From: Plasmopara viticola
Lineage: Eukaryota > Oomycota > Peronosporomycetes > Peronosporales > Peronosporaceae
DNA: 64,000 bases
Assembly: GCA_001695595.3 (NCBI GenBank)
Contig: MBPM02000016.1
Coordinates: 744,001 to 808,000, forward strand
Direction: 5' to 3'
In this document: in pieces, positions 44,001 through 55,357 of the stretch
Layout: every line of letters begins with the position of its first letter
How positions within the stretch are numbered: position 1 is the first letter of the stretch
Notes under the pieces: generated by a model
The model's database searches: none
The model's input: only the letters and a program-made list of their open reading frames with translations
What the model was told of the DNA's origin: nothing
Position numbers and translations under genes: made by a program

Positions 44001-44863
44001 CAACCCTGGAGGAATGCCGCGCATCAGCAAACGATTACGATGTATCAACAAAATAGGAATATAGCTACAAAATGAAGCATCAAAAATAAGTCACTTTGTT
44101 TGGACTGGTCTATGGGACGGTACTAAGGCTTGTAAGATGGAAATGAAACATTTGAGAATTTCGATAGCACAGGACCGATTTGGAGCATTTCTCTACAGCA
44201 GAGCTTTGGCGAATCGTATTCCTACACTCGCTATGAGTGCGGCTCCTTTGAATGCAAGCCTGGGCTGTCGCACCTTTAAGATAAGTATGGGGATATTAAA
44301 AGCTTAATTTCTCCTTTGACGTCTTCACACCACTCTTCGCAAGAAGCAAGTTTACTCGAAACGAGATGCCATGGGATATTAAAGGAGGGCTCCAAATGTG
44401 GGTAACATAAGTAGGTGGGTGTTGAATTACCATTGAAAGTGAGTTACATTGCATCGCTAAATGAGGTCAAAGACAGGATTCGAAATCAACTCATGATCGT
44501 CACGAAAATTCCGGGTTAATGAAGCTTTTTATGAATTAGCTAAATCAATCGTTGCGTCGCGGCAGATGCTATTCGATTATAAATTTGCCGCTGGTGTCAG
44601 AGCCGCTGAATTTGGAAGTGTTCACTCTTGTAAGAGACTGATTTTAAAGTATGGACATCCCGCTTAAGAGTACAACTCCAATTTCCGATGCAAACAAGAT
44701 GGCCTTGGATTAGCCTTATTGGTAGCGCATGTTTTCATTAGTTTTAGATATCTTAGAAGAATTCCTTTAATGTGGTGTCTTAAGAGTCATCATTTAAACG
44801 TCTACCGGGCAGTGAAGCAAGGCACATATTGATTTCGTGCCAGACTCGAAGTAATAAGTCAGC
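41036..44863. other. Gene desert
   Basis: About 3.8 kb with no supported gene. It contains the 5' flank of the CDP-DAG synthase gene and a perfect 9-bp hairpin at 43623-43644. Around 43950-43990 there are several CGAA(C)CTAGGT-like partial palindromes, one of which mimics a tRNA B box, but no tRNA cloverleaf could be folded. Confidence 0.5.
43623..43644. repeat. Perfect 9-bp hairpin, 4-nt loop
   Basis: GCCGGCCTA (43623-43631), loop AATG, TAGGCCGGC (43636-43644). GC-rich stem in AT-rich surroundings, not next to any supported gene. Confidence 0.6.
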
Positions 44864-45210
44864 AAACAATGTTAATGTAATGTAATGTATTACGTTATCG
44901 CGCTGCCAAGTTATGCACGTGCAAGGCTCAGTCTGGCTAGTCCACGGCATAGAGTAATGTCCGCATACGTCGGGTCTCGTTCGGTGGGCAGTGCAGCCAG
45001 CACCGAGGTCGTGAGGGTCTTCCATTATTTTGCTTAGCTCTGACTTGGTAAGAGCCCAGGTGGCGCCCGGTGCTGGAGATCGCGTCGAAGATGAGACTCG
45101 TTAGAGACCTGCAGATGCCCGAGAGCACCTGCCTGAAGCGCGCGAGCATTTAGCCCCCGCGCTCGGAAGGAGGGCGTCACCCCAACCTTTTCCAAGCTAA
45201 ACAATGTTAA
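44864..45210 (-). mobile_element. SINE-like element, copy 2, with target-site duplication
   Basis: The element occupies 44876-45198 on the minus strand, flanked by a perfect 12-bp direct repeat AAACAATGTTAA (44864-44875 and 45199-45210). Read in sense it begins AGCTTGGAAAAGGTTGGGGT and ends in an ATTAC pentamer tail, parallel to the AATAC tail of copy 1. It is close to copy 3 and a little further from copy 1. No protein-coding capacity of its own is credible; short internal open frames are shared by all copies. Confidence 0.8.
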
Positions 45211-48200
45211 TTGCTGCGAAAAACTGCAAACTCATTGAAACCTGCTTCGCAAAAAAGCAGCAGGGCCGTAATTCTAACACTCGCCTCTAATTCTCTTTGT
45301 TTATGACTGAACGGAAACCGGCGACTTAAATTCAGCTTTTAGGCTCAAAACCTTATAAATACCGGCGCAAACACCCATCACAAAAAAGAACGTATTGCTT
45401 AGCAGCATGTCCGGGTGCACGCTGTATAAAACATAGAGGACTACCATTACCTTTGAATGAAGAGCGAGATATATCCTATTGGCGGTAAGCACGCGTAGAA
45501 GTAGTGATTGGTGGTGTTACAAGGGTTGTTTAGCGCCCCGAAAACGGTTAATGAGTGTGGGTGGTCATGAGCAAGTTATATTGCGTCAGCACATACAATT
45601 TAAGTCTACCTACAGGAGCAATTTTGCTCATGACATGAAGTTGCAATGCTAGAAGCCCTAATTAATTGTGATCAATTCAGACTACTTATTTTTGCGGATG
45701 GCAATAAATACACCCTACTTTAATAAAAACTGCAATTTGGCTGTCTTTCTTCATTTAATATAATTTCTGCGTTGAATGCAATCCATGCGAGCTCTCAGTG
45801 TACATGTTTGCGAGGGAGGACAAGAAGTTGATTCTTGTAAGCTGGGTCAAATAACTTCAAGGACAAATGTATCCTTTAGGTAAACATAGTGGATTTCAAA
45901 CTAAAGCCTTAGCGCGGATCAGGTAAAAATAGCATCGATGAATGGCCAACCCCTTGTTAGCGATCCCAGTGCATCGTTGCTAGTTGGTCTGCTCCGCTTT
46001 TCGTCAGATCCAGGTATGAACACCTGTAATACGATATACTCTTAGAAACACTCAATTTTCGAATAACAGTTAATTAAGTCAGAAAAAGTTTTTTAAATTC
46101 TAATAAGTCGTACCGCTGTGCAGTACCAGTACCTCAAACCTTGGCGCAGCACCGCGGTAGATCTCAATGTATTCTCCCGTGGACTCGTTTGAGCAAGTTA
46201 GTGGCCCCAAGGTTGTGTTGTTGTGGTAGCAGTGCTAAGTATTATCCAAGGATTTTCCCGGACCGTACACAAACACTTCTTTACTTTTTGTTTTTTTTGT
46301 TTTTAATGACGCTGAGAAACGTTTAAGGCAGGAATAAGTTTTTTAAAGCGTGTGCATAGCCGTAGTAAGGTCGCTGGAACGATGGCAGTCTTAAGGCCAG
46401 ATTCCTTTTACCGATGTCAGTCGCAGATTGGCCCCTGCGCTGGCAAAAATGAGCGTGCCATGGTTGCAATAGCCGAGTAACACGTGCCAAAGCAGTCTAT
46501 CTCTTCTTTGCTATACCCGCTGCCTAAACGTTAAGTGAATTTTCGCGGGTCAGCGACTTCCGTTGGTATTCGGGTCGGGATAAGTGGCATAGCTTATCGC
46601 CTAGTACGTTTTTGTATTTCGATCATTGGACTCTTCTCATCCTAGTAAAGTTTTCATTCTCTTCCCATTCCCGGTCGAGGGTCTCTCTGGTGGTTCCTTA
46701 GAATCAACATGGACTATATTGTCGTTATAGGTGCAGTCTTCCGTGTGGTCTGTGGGTCAGATGACAAGTAAAAGACCTTTTCAGGCTTACTCTCGGACGA
46801 CAAGCTCGTTTTTTTAGATTAACGTACCAAGCAAAGAGCTAAGCGAGTGCCCGCTGAAGCACCGGTGGTTCTCCTTATAATTCTCGCCTGAAGGCAGACG
46901 TACCTGAGGAACTTTGGCACAATGAGAGCGGTGCGCAGGCGATTCCTGCTACGGTAGAGTGAGCCTGCTTATGGTACCGGCGCCGTCTTCGTCGCAGGTG
47001 CGACCTATGTTGTGGGCCCAGCCTTCGGCACAGATGCTGATTTTGATGCAAATTATTCTATGAAAGCCAAAGCAACCTTCTTGAAAGTTTGCGTGGTCAT
47101 CGTTAAATGACTCAACCGACGGTCATCTGTCCATTTGATCATCGCTATGACTAAACCAACATTTCGTTTAAAAGTCAAAGAGGGATGGGTAACACTCATA
47201 ACTTACCATTTGTATGTAGTTTGAAAGTAGAGGATGCTCCGGACAACCACATAAAGTTGAGCTTTTGTCTTGAGCTGACATCCCATAAAAACGAAGGCTC
47301 AACAAGATTGAAAGACGAGGTAAACGATTTTAGAATCTGTCTAGATTGTAAAAGTGAATAAAGTGCATATCATGTTAGACCAAAATAGCAGTAAGAAAGT
47401 GGATAAATCCTTCTCTGAGCTTTCTTTAGATCACATCAATTTTCTTAAGACCAAGAGTGGTGAGTGGTCGATCCGACCGCCGTACGTCTTTCTCGATGCT
47501 TTCTTTTGCGCAGAGTGTTGAGCAACATCTTAGTGTTTTCTTCAATTTGCAATGCATCTGCGTGTGAAGCACTATGCATTTTTCAGCTGCGTACGTCCTA
47601 CTTGGAGCGAGCACCTTCATAACCTCGTTAAGCGAGACTCGGCCACCAGCTCACAATATTAAACGACATAACAGTTTGCAAGCTCCTTCTGTGACTTAAC
47701 ATTATACAGGAGATTTGTGCAGGAGAATATACGATTTTCTGGTAAACGCCTGTTAATTGTCCCAGTCATTTAAGCAAGTGACACGGCAGGCCTTATCCGA
47801 TCAAGCTGCCAATCGAAAACGCGTTTGAATGTGAAGTGACATCATTTGATTAGCTACGAAAACGTCTCCGGCGCCTCCTTCAGCCAAATTATGAGTTTCT
47901 ACAATTTTATGTCTCTTTCTGTTGCTCTTTGCTTGATTGAAGTTATTTTCTTCAAAATAGCAATGGCTTTAAACGTTACCTTTTGTCCTCGGGAGGCTGT
48001 CGCTCCGCCAAGGCAGAGCGGTACTTGTTGTTTGAACGTGTGCGTTGTGGTCTACCATCATCCGCAATGAAACGAATAATGTTACAAGCTCTTCCGACTG
48101 TAACCAGATCTTGCTCGGACGTCCACAACGTGTTGGGAAAACGAATGATCGAAGATCGAAGATATTTGGCATGTGCTCCAGTCAGTTACTCTGAACCCGA

Positions 48201-48868
48201 CTGCAACAAACAACTGTTCAACGAGCGTACCCCGAGGGTAACCTACACTACCTCCAGTGCCCACGTGTGTACTTGCCAATGTCACAGCTACGAGAAGTTT
48301 TTAGTGTTCTCGCCACGCTGATTTCTCCGGGAGTTGGATAGGAGGGTAGGACCGTATAGCAGTATCATTTGCTCTTCCACGTGCGTTATACGGCAAAAAA
48401 ATTGTTTAGGCGAGGAACGAACCAATGATCGGTAATGTCGATGTTCACGCTCTAATGAAGTTCCTGTCGCAGCCGCCAACCAAAACACCACTCCGGATCA
48501 TACCGCCAGACGTCCAAAAAACAAGCAGCCTTTGTTAGCAACATTAGTATGTTGTGCATGACTTCGAATCATCGAGGTAGTGTCGAAGTAGTCGAATGAT
48601 GCTTATCTTTTATTGCAGGTCTCTCATCTATACTTGTACCGGGAATGTTCAGAAAGGTAATCGTCTAGCATAATACTGGCTGGTACTACAACGCTTTTTA
48701 TTAGCAGTGGCTTTGCTTCTGTATTAATCCCCATATAGTACTATTCTGACACAAATGTGATAATTACACCACGTGGATTGTGTTCAAAGAGAAGTAGTGA
48801 CTGCGCTCTCGTGAGGCATTCTTCCTTTCCTTTCTACATACCCTCTACTTACCTGTGCACTGTCCGAC
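45211..48868. other. Gene desert
   Basis: About 3.7 kb with no supported gene. A 63-codon hydrophobic frame at 45301-45492 (minus) and a 112-codon frame at 47983-48321 (plus) have no recognisable homology. The right end is the VPS8 promoter region. A decayed coding relic may be present near 46.9-47.0 kb (GC-rich), but no domain is readable. Confidence 0.5.
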
Positions 48869-51800
48869 ATGAGTGGAGTCGAAAGTCTCTTACTCGAGAG
48901 CGATGAGGAGGACTTGGGGGAGTTGGATCTGTCAGCCATCACACTGGAGGAGATCCTGCGCGAGGAGGATTTGGCCAGTAAGAGCGTCGAAGACACGGAT
49001 GGCTCCACTCAGGACGAAGACCATCTGTTCTTTACGCCCGCCACTTTTACTATCAAGATCGAGCCAGGGCCTGGGATGGATGTGATCCCAGCGCCTAAAG
49101 CCACCCCTTCCGTGGCGCCCAAGACTGAAACACAGTTCCGGACACCGTTGCAGATCGCAGAGGCGAGAGAGAAGCAATTATTGAGCTGTGTAGGTGTGGA
49201 GCTCGTGTCTCCGCTGCAAGTGAAGCGTCGACTACGCGCCAACGCTCGGTCGAAGGCGCTCAAGTCTCGACGAGAGGGACTTGTGGCCATGAAGAAGGAG
49301 CAGAGAACGACGAAAGGTACTGAAGGCTCCCCTGCAGCCCCAAGCGAGAAAAAGTCGCGAGGAGTGGTCAAAGTTGAGCCTATGGAAGCAATCAGTCGCC
49401 AGTTGAGAAAGAACATTGAGTTTAAAGAGTACGGGCCTGGTTCGCCCACGGTCGTAGCCATCCACTCCAAGTTTATTGCGATTGGCACGTCGAAAGGCCT
49501 CGTGATTATCTTTGATCACTTTCAGAACATTCGACAAGTTTTGGGCAATACCAACGATGCCGATGGAGACGGACCCGTGACGGCCGTGGACGTGTCGCCT
49601 GGCAGTGACTATCTGGTCTGTGGATACCAAAGTGGACGCATTGTGCTCTGGGATATGATCAAGGGAACGTCGCTTAAAGCCGTGTCGGACGCTCATGAGA
49701 ATCCAGTCGTAAGTCTTCGCTTTCTCAAAGATCAAAAACCAGTATTGGTCTCAGTAGACACTAACGGACTCGTGAACAAGCTGAATTTTTCGAAAATGAT
49801 GGGCATGGTCTACGTCGTGGACGTCGATCCACTCTACGATGGCTCAGCGGGGAAGATTATGTCGATTTCCGTCTTGCCGCAGTCGGCAGGTAATGCCAAG
49901 ATATCGTACTTGACCGATCAGTACTGTCTCGCTGCATTGAGTACCGAGACCGTGACGTTTATTATCGCGATTGAACCAGAGGTTCGGGTGATTCATCGCT
50001 GGACTCGACCTGATGACATTGCGCCCAATGACCCAGTGCTCCCATCGTTGGCCTTTGCGTGGATTTCGTTTCCAGGCAGTTCTCGAGCCCTGGCGCCCGT
50101 GCTATCACGTGGGTGGGGCAACCGTGTGCAATTTTTGGAAGTCGTGTTTCCTGGCGGCAAGAACCACTCGCACGCGCGTCATGGGTTTCCTACGTTCGAT
50201 GAACACGATCAGATTGAATCGTCGAGCGCTGTGATGGCCATTCAGTGGCTGGGCGATCAAGTCGTCGTCTATTTGAACTCGCACGATGAAATTTGTGTGT
50301 ACGACGTCATGTCCCGACAAGAGCTTGAAATTGTGGATGTCTCGTCGCTAGAGCTTGTCTTTGCGTCGTATCGTGGCAAAAATGCCCGTAGTTTCTCGAA
50401 TAGTTTTCGTGGTTGTTACAATATCTTGTATCTGTTGGGACTCAAAGAGTTACAGACGGCTCGTGTACTGCCTTGGACGCAGCGGATTGATTTGTTGGTG
50501 GATGATGGCGAGTGGCTTGAGGCTCTCGCACTTGCTTTGGACCATTACGAGGGGCTAAAAGTCGCTGCAGCGGACCGTGCAGCCAGAGATCGATTTCCGC
50601 CTGTGTTTTTTCGTGACAAGCAAAATGATCAGTGTCTTGTGGATATCCTACACATGTGCCAGACCAATCAGCGTACTGGTGAGAAGGAAGACGTTTTTCG
50701 CCACGAAGAGAGTGCCGATGAAGTACGATGGGTATGCGGGGAAGTGCCGTACCCTGCGGATATTGCAAAGAAGCTCGAAGAAACGCTTCAGAAAGCGCGC
50801 AGTGGCGAAGTGACAAAGAATTTTGTGCCAATTAGTGTGGCTGAGCGCGTAGCCGATTTGCTCATGGAATATGTGCGTTTAGCCATTGCGAATGCACCAG
50901 GATCAACAGCTGCAGCAGGGGGTGAATTGAGCCTTAACAAGATTGGAATGAAGCTGGACTTGGCTAAAAGCCACTATCAGATGCTGGCAGGCGTTTGCAT
51001 TGAATACTGTGCACTTGTTAATCGGACAGATCTTTTATTCGGTGAAATCTACACTCGTTTCAAAGAGGCAAACAAACTCAGTGTGCTAATAGAGCTGCTG
51101 GAGCCATATATTCTTTCTGAAAAGCTGCGCATCTTGTCCCCAGTGGCAATGGAAGAGTTTGTTCAACATTTCAAAGCCCAGGGGAAACTAGCTCAAGTTG
51201 AGCAGTGTTTGTTGCATTTGAATGTAGCCGAGCTCGACTTGGACACAATCCTCAAGCTTTGTCATGATCACGAGCTCTACTCAGCTCTCATTTTCATTTA
51301 CAATGAAGGTTTGGATGATTTCACAACGCCGATTGATGTGCTGCTAGAGGCGTGTTCAAGTGCGCTGGCATCAAAGATCAAGCCGGTAAAGGAGCCAACT
51401 CCTCGTGTCTCCCGAACGCCGTCTGGAAATCGTGTAAATAGCTTAGCGTCAGCGTTTGGTGGTACCACTCGGACAGCTAGCTCTAAAGTTGCAATTGCCA
51501 AGCCGACTGCATTGTCTGCACGCGAGAAAGCGGAAGAGGAGGCGCTTAGTGGTCCTCGACGTCGGCGAGCGTTTGGGTACAAGCTCCTGTTGTACATTTC
51601 GTATGCTTTAAGCGGTCGCACGTTCCCGAAGCATGAACAGATACCTCTTGTCAAGCTTGGAAAAGTGCGCTCGCAGATTTGCTACCATTTGTTTGAAAAG
51701 ACTGTGGCAAGCTCCTCGAACCCACGGCCATACCCGCGACTCGAGACACTGATCGATCTTGATGCTCGTGAGCTTTTGAACATTATGGGGCGAATGTTTG

Positions 51801-54178
51801 ATACCCCAAGCATTGAATTTGAAGGTGAAAAGAAAGACGGATCGGATCGTCCAACTAGCCGATACGATTCCGCTCGCAACGCAGAAATGACCAAGTGTCC
51901 GAGTCGTTTGTCGATCATTCTGTCGCTTGCAGAAGTCATTTTTGATCCCAACAGCCCCTTTAGCTCGGTAGAGCATGCCCACTTCTTCATGTTTGAAGCT
52001 CGATTGCTGAGTGGAGGCTCGATCGAGCCGCAAGAGTACGCAGATGCTCGTGCCGCGGCTATAGGTGACGCAGGATCGGCAGGCGGTGCGTCCATGATGG
52101 ACTCGCTCATGAACTTTCTGGCACTTGGTCCAGCGTCGCTCCTTTCCAACGGCTCGTCCGCTGTTTCCGCCGAGACTTCGCAAGAAGAAGGTTTTGACAA
52201 GGCTGGCCGTGAGGCCATGCTTGTGCGTCTGTTGTCAAAACTCAATAAGGCCACGTACAACCACGATGCCTTGCTGAAAAGTGTAATTCGAGAGAAAATG
52301 AACCGCGCTGCTGTCTTGTTGTACAAGGACAAAGGGGACTTTGGTGAAGCGATTGCTTCGTACTTAGCTGATGAAGATCACGAGTACCAAATGAATGCAT
52401 TCAGTTACATTCGTATGGAGACGGACAAGGCCGTGGATGGAGAAGACATGGAAATACAGGACAGTAACGGAGCAGAAGTGACCCGTCGCCGTCGAAAGGT
52501 AATTGAAGAGGCTGTGCTATGCCACGCTCCCGCACTGATGAAGACGGATGGCTATGCGTTTGTGACGCTAATTCTGGGCCAGTTTCCTCACTTGAACAAC
52601 AAAATTATCCAAAAATTCTTGTCCATGGGAAAAGGAGGTGCCAAACTTGAGTTTTTGTACCTCAAACACGTGCTTTTGGCCTCGTCGACCACGGGTGGTA
52701 ACAGTGCAAGTGATGAAGCTGATGTGTTAAAAGATTTGCTCGAGCGCGCTAAGCTGCGCATTGCCGATGATCCTGCCGTCCAGGAGCGCTTTGTACGTCT
52801 TCTCTGCGAGTTTGAACCTGCAGGTGTCTTTCCATTTCTTGAATCCCACGACAGTTACAAAGTTGACGCATGCTTACGGCTTTGCAAAGAATTTAACATC
52901 ACTGACGCCGAAGCGTATCTACTTGAACGCACGGGCGACGTCACTGGTGCTTTGACATTGATTCTGCAAAGTCTCGAACAAAAGCTGAAAATTCTCAAAC
53001 CAGCTCTGCGTGGCTATAACGCATCCGCTGTGTCTTCGTCTTCGACTGTTGCATCGGAAATACTTTCAAGTGCTACTAGTGGCTCTAGTAGTGGGAGTGG
53101 GGCAGCTGCCAGACACCAATCGTCTGACCGCATTATTGATAGCGTACAGGAGGGCAAGGATGTCATGAAGACGCTGGAAGTAGCGCTGACCATGTGCCAG
53201 CGGAATTCGCTGCGTAATCGGGATGAGCAGGCTGAAAAGCTTTGGTTTACGCTGCTGGACAAGCTATTGCGAATTCAGAGCTCGGTCAAGCGTAGTTTAA
53301 GCTCGAAGACTTCGTCGCGGAACGTACCAGTGAGTCGAAACCACAGTGGCAGTGCCATGACTGCGTTCCAAGTGGCACTCAATGAGATGATTCGGTTTAT
53401 TCTTGAGCGCATGGCGTCGTCCGTGTCGCTCAAGTCGATTCTTTTCAAGATTACGAATGAGCACGGTCGTGGTGCCTTTGGGGATTTCCGGCCGACAATT
53501 TTTGGGATGTTGGACACGTACAATTACGAGCAAAACATTTACCAGACTGCAAATGCGCTGATTAGCGTGGATCTTTTTGATCAAATTACAACGCTCAAGC
53601 GAGCCAGGTCGCGCTGTTACACTACTCCTTCCAATGTGTGTGGATACTGTCACGTTGCGCTGTCCAAGCCGCCTTTCGGAATGGGTCAATCCGGGGCTCC
53701 AGGCACGGAGAAATGGCATTTGCATACGTCTATGGTTCTCGTCATGTCGGGCCAAACTTTTCACGAATCATGTGGAAAAGCGTGGCAACAGGGCGTGGAC
53801 ACTAAGACACCAACTTCTCGCGGAAATACCGCAGGAAAAATTGCGCGAAACCCAAGCTCAGTCAGCAACACGACTAGTGACGGAGTTGTGGAAGATGAAG
53901 CTGGAAGCCGTCTACAGCGTAAGCAACCGAGTACACGACGGTACTTGGCACGATTAAAGACCCAGCGTCGTGCGTCGCGACGACAGATATTGCCTCATGT
54001 TGTGCTCGAAAGTCTCATTCGGGAAGACAATGGGCGGAATAAATATCTAAAGAGCTCGCGCGCAGTCTTTTCGCTGCGTCCGGACCCCGAAGTCGCTGCC
54101 AGTAAGGTCAAGAAACGTTCAGGAACACGCAAGCCTGGGTCCCTTCCAGTGGCTCCTATTCAAAAAGGCAGCATTTGA
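48869..54178 (+). CDS. VPS8: Vacuolar protein sorting-associated protein 8 (CORVET subunit)
   Basis: Single exon, 1769 residues, longer than human VPS8 (about 1430). VPS8 is the Rab5-binding, class-specific subunit of the CORVET tether on early endosomes. An acidic, disordered N-terminus of about 180 residues precedes a WD40-type propeller (SKFIAIGTSKGLVIIFDHFQ, DYLVCGYQSGRIVLWDMIKG, AHENPVVSLRFL). Then come the long helical CHC repeat region and a C-terminal RING-like finger at about residues 1590-1640 (CGYCHVALSK, then HLH and FHESCGKAW). That finger lacks the usual complete Cys/His set by eye. A basic tail of about 120 residues follows. Ser/Thr-rich insertions in the helical part explain the extra length. 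The start ATG at 48869 is the first in frame. Confidence 0.93.
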   Translation: MSGVESLLLESDEEDLGELDLSAITLEEILREEDLASKSVEDTDGSTQDEDHLFFTPATFTIKIEPGPGMDVIPAPKATPSVAPKTETQFRTPLQIAEAREKQLLSCVGVELVSPLQVKRRLRANARSKALKSRREGLVAMKKEQRTTKGTEGSPAAPSEKKSRGVVKVEPMEAISRQLRKNIEFKEYGPGSPTVVAIHSKFIAIGTSKGLVIIFDHFQNIRQVLGNTNDADGDGPVTAVDVSPGSDYLVCGYQSGRIVLWDMIKGTSLKAVSDAHENPVVSLRFLKDQKPVLVSVDTNGLVNKLNFSKMMGMVYVVDVDPLYDGSAGKIMSISVLPQSAGNAKISYLTDQYCLAALSTETVTFIIAIEPEVRVIHRWTRPDDIAPNDPVLPSLAFAWISFPGSSRALAPVLSRGWGNRVQFLEVVFPGGKNHSHARHGFPTFDEHDQIESSSAVMAIQWLGDQVVVYLNSHDEICVYDVMSRQELEIVDVSSLELVFASYRGKNARSFSNSFRGCYNILYLLGLKELQTARVLPWTQRIDLLVDDGEWLEALALALDHYEGLKVAAADRAARDRFPPVFFRDKQNDQCLVDILHMCQTNQRTGEKEDVFRHEESADEVRWVCGEVPYPADIAKKLEETLQKARSGEVTKNFVPISVAERVADLLMEYVRLAIANAPGSTAAAGGELSLNKIGMKLDLAKSHYQMLAGVCIEYCALVNRTDLLFGEIYTRFKEANKLSVLIELLEPYILSEKLRILSPVAMEEFVQHFKAQGKLAQVEQCLLHLNVAELDLDTILKLCHDHELYSALIFIYNEGLDDFTTPIDVLLEACSSALASKIKPVKEPTPRVSRTPSGNRVNSLASAFGGTTRTASSKVAIAKPTALSAREKAEEEALSGPRRRRAFGYKLLLYISYALSGRTFPKHEQIPLVKLGKVRSQICYHLFEKTVASSSNPRPYPRLETLIDLDARELLNIMGRMFDTPSIEFEGEKKDGSDRPTSRYDSARNAEMTKCPSRLSIILSLAEVIFDPNSPFSSVEHAHFFMFEARLLSGGSIEPQEYADARAAAIGDAGSAGGASMMDSLMNFLALGPASLLSNGSSAVSAETSQEEGFDKAGREAMLVRLLSKLNKATYNHDALLKSVIREKMNRAAVLLYKDKGDFGEAIASYLADEDHEYQMNAFSYIRMETDKAVDGEDMEIQDSNGAEVTRRRRKVIEEAVLCHAPALMKTDGYAFVTLILGQFPHLNNKIIQKFLSMGKGGAKLEFLYLKHVLLASSTTGGNSASDEADVLKDLLERAKLRIADDPAVQERFVRLLCEFEPAGVFPFLESHDSYKVDACLRLCKEFNITDAEAYLLERTGDVTGALTLILQSLEQKLKILKPALRGYNASAVSSSSTVASEILSSATSGSSSGSGAAARHQSSDRIIDSVQEGKDVMKTLEVALTMCQRNSLRNRDEQAEKLWFTLLDKLLRIQSSVKRSLSSKTSSRNVPVSRNHSGSAMTAFQVALNEMIRFILERMASSVSLKSILFKITNEHGRGAFGDFRPTIFGMLDTYNYEQNIYQTANALISVDLFDQITTLKRARSRCYTTPSNVCGYCHVALSKPPFGMGQSGAPGTEKWHLHTSMVLVMSGQTFHESCGKAWQQGVDTKTPTSRGNTAGKIARNPSSVSNTTSDGVVEDEAGSRLQRKQPSTRRYLARLKTQRRASRRQILPHVVLESLIREDNGRNKYLKSSRAVFSLRPDPEVAASKVKKRSGTRKPGSLPVAPIQKGSI

Positions 54179-54399
54179 GGCGAATGGAGGTTGGAGATAA
54201 CTTGTTTGAGCATTGTTTTGCATGTTTTAGGGAATTTAACAGAGAGAATGAAAAAGATCGGATCAAAGTGCGTTGGTCATAGTGTGCGTAACTTTTTGCG
54301 TTGCTGCAGAGCCGCCAGTTCAGTTTCTGGTTGTCATGTTCTCGGTCAATCAGACAATCGAGGCAGAAAGAGGAATTGGCAAAAGTGTCAGCTCGTGGT

Positions 54400-55310
54400 G
54401 ACTTGAAGCTAATGCGTCAATGCATCGACAGATTCGAATGATTTACTCGACGGGCGACAATTACGACGGCAAGCGTCACGGTCAAGGGTGCTCCCGTTTG
54501 GGCGACAGCTACAGTGGTGAGTTCTGTTTGAAAAGTGTGGCGTGCTTTGCATGACTAGAATGTGGCAACGTGGAGAATAATACGAAGGGGGTTTCTTACG
54601 CGGACTTGGGCATGGCTGCGGCACTTGGCGAACGCAAAGTGGTACTCATTACGAAGGCGAAGGGAAGAATGGGCGCTTCAAAGGAGCAGAGTTATTGTAA
54701 AGCCACGGGAAAAGATTAACGGAGGGTCTGGACTTTTCTTCTGTGATGGAGACTACAAGAACGGACTGCAGACTGTCGAAGCTAGGAATATGAACCGGAG
54801 AATGAAGCACGACCTGATATGGTGAACATTCGAGGTCAGCAGCTCACATTAATCACGGAATGGGATGGCGAAGTTGAATTTCCGGAAACTTCAGGCTGCT
54901 GGCATCGCGGGCAGATTCTGCGGTTGCTTTCAAGCACAAGTGTTCTTTAGATGAAAAGTGTGGTCTAGTGGGTGACCCCATGAACAGCTTGATGGCCGTG
55001 GCGAACTGATGCAACTTCCAATGAAGCTAGAATTTTTACATGCAAAGGTTATACTTGATAAGTCAATTTATCGAGCTCTAAGGTTTGGAGCAGTATATCA
55101 GTGACTTCGTGAAAAAGGTGCACGGAGGGCTGTTGAATTTGCGGACATTTTACGAATGGGTTTGTCGAAGGTGATGCTTGTTATGGGTTTAATGACCAAG
55201 GCGTGAATGTTTAGTGGAAAGACGGAGACTTTGCTCGCGGCGAGCGGATGCAATAGTTTAGTGAAGTAGAGGCAAAAGTACTTGAGCAAAAGCGTGAGTT
55301 CTGAGTACAA
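54400..55310 (+). pseudogene. MORN-repeat protein pseudogene
   Basis: Successive frames encode MORN-like units: GDNYDGKRHGQG and GDSYSGEF at 54450-54525; YEGGFLRGLGHGCGTWRTQS then HYEGEGKNGRFKGAELL at 54580-54690; GGSGLFFCDGDYKNGL at 54720-54770; VNVxWKDGDFARGERMQ near 55205-55250. The units are separated by in-frame stops (for example TAA in GGAGAATAATACGAAGGG) and frame changes, with no GT-AG pairs that would rescue them. It lies between VPS8 and the convergent glucosidase II beta gene. MORN proteins are usually membrane-associated, or bind lipid kinases. I see no intact start. An unspliced real gene cannot be wholly excluded, but the stops are many. Confidence 0.7.
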
Positions 55311-55357
55311 AAGACGCATTTGTTGTGGGTACGTTTTCATCCGTGTATTGCACGGTC

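Noticed and set aside
45301..45492. 63-codon hydrophobic minus-strand frame
   Set aside because: Membrane-like, but no homology, no clear start and no splice partner.
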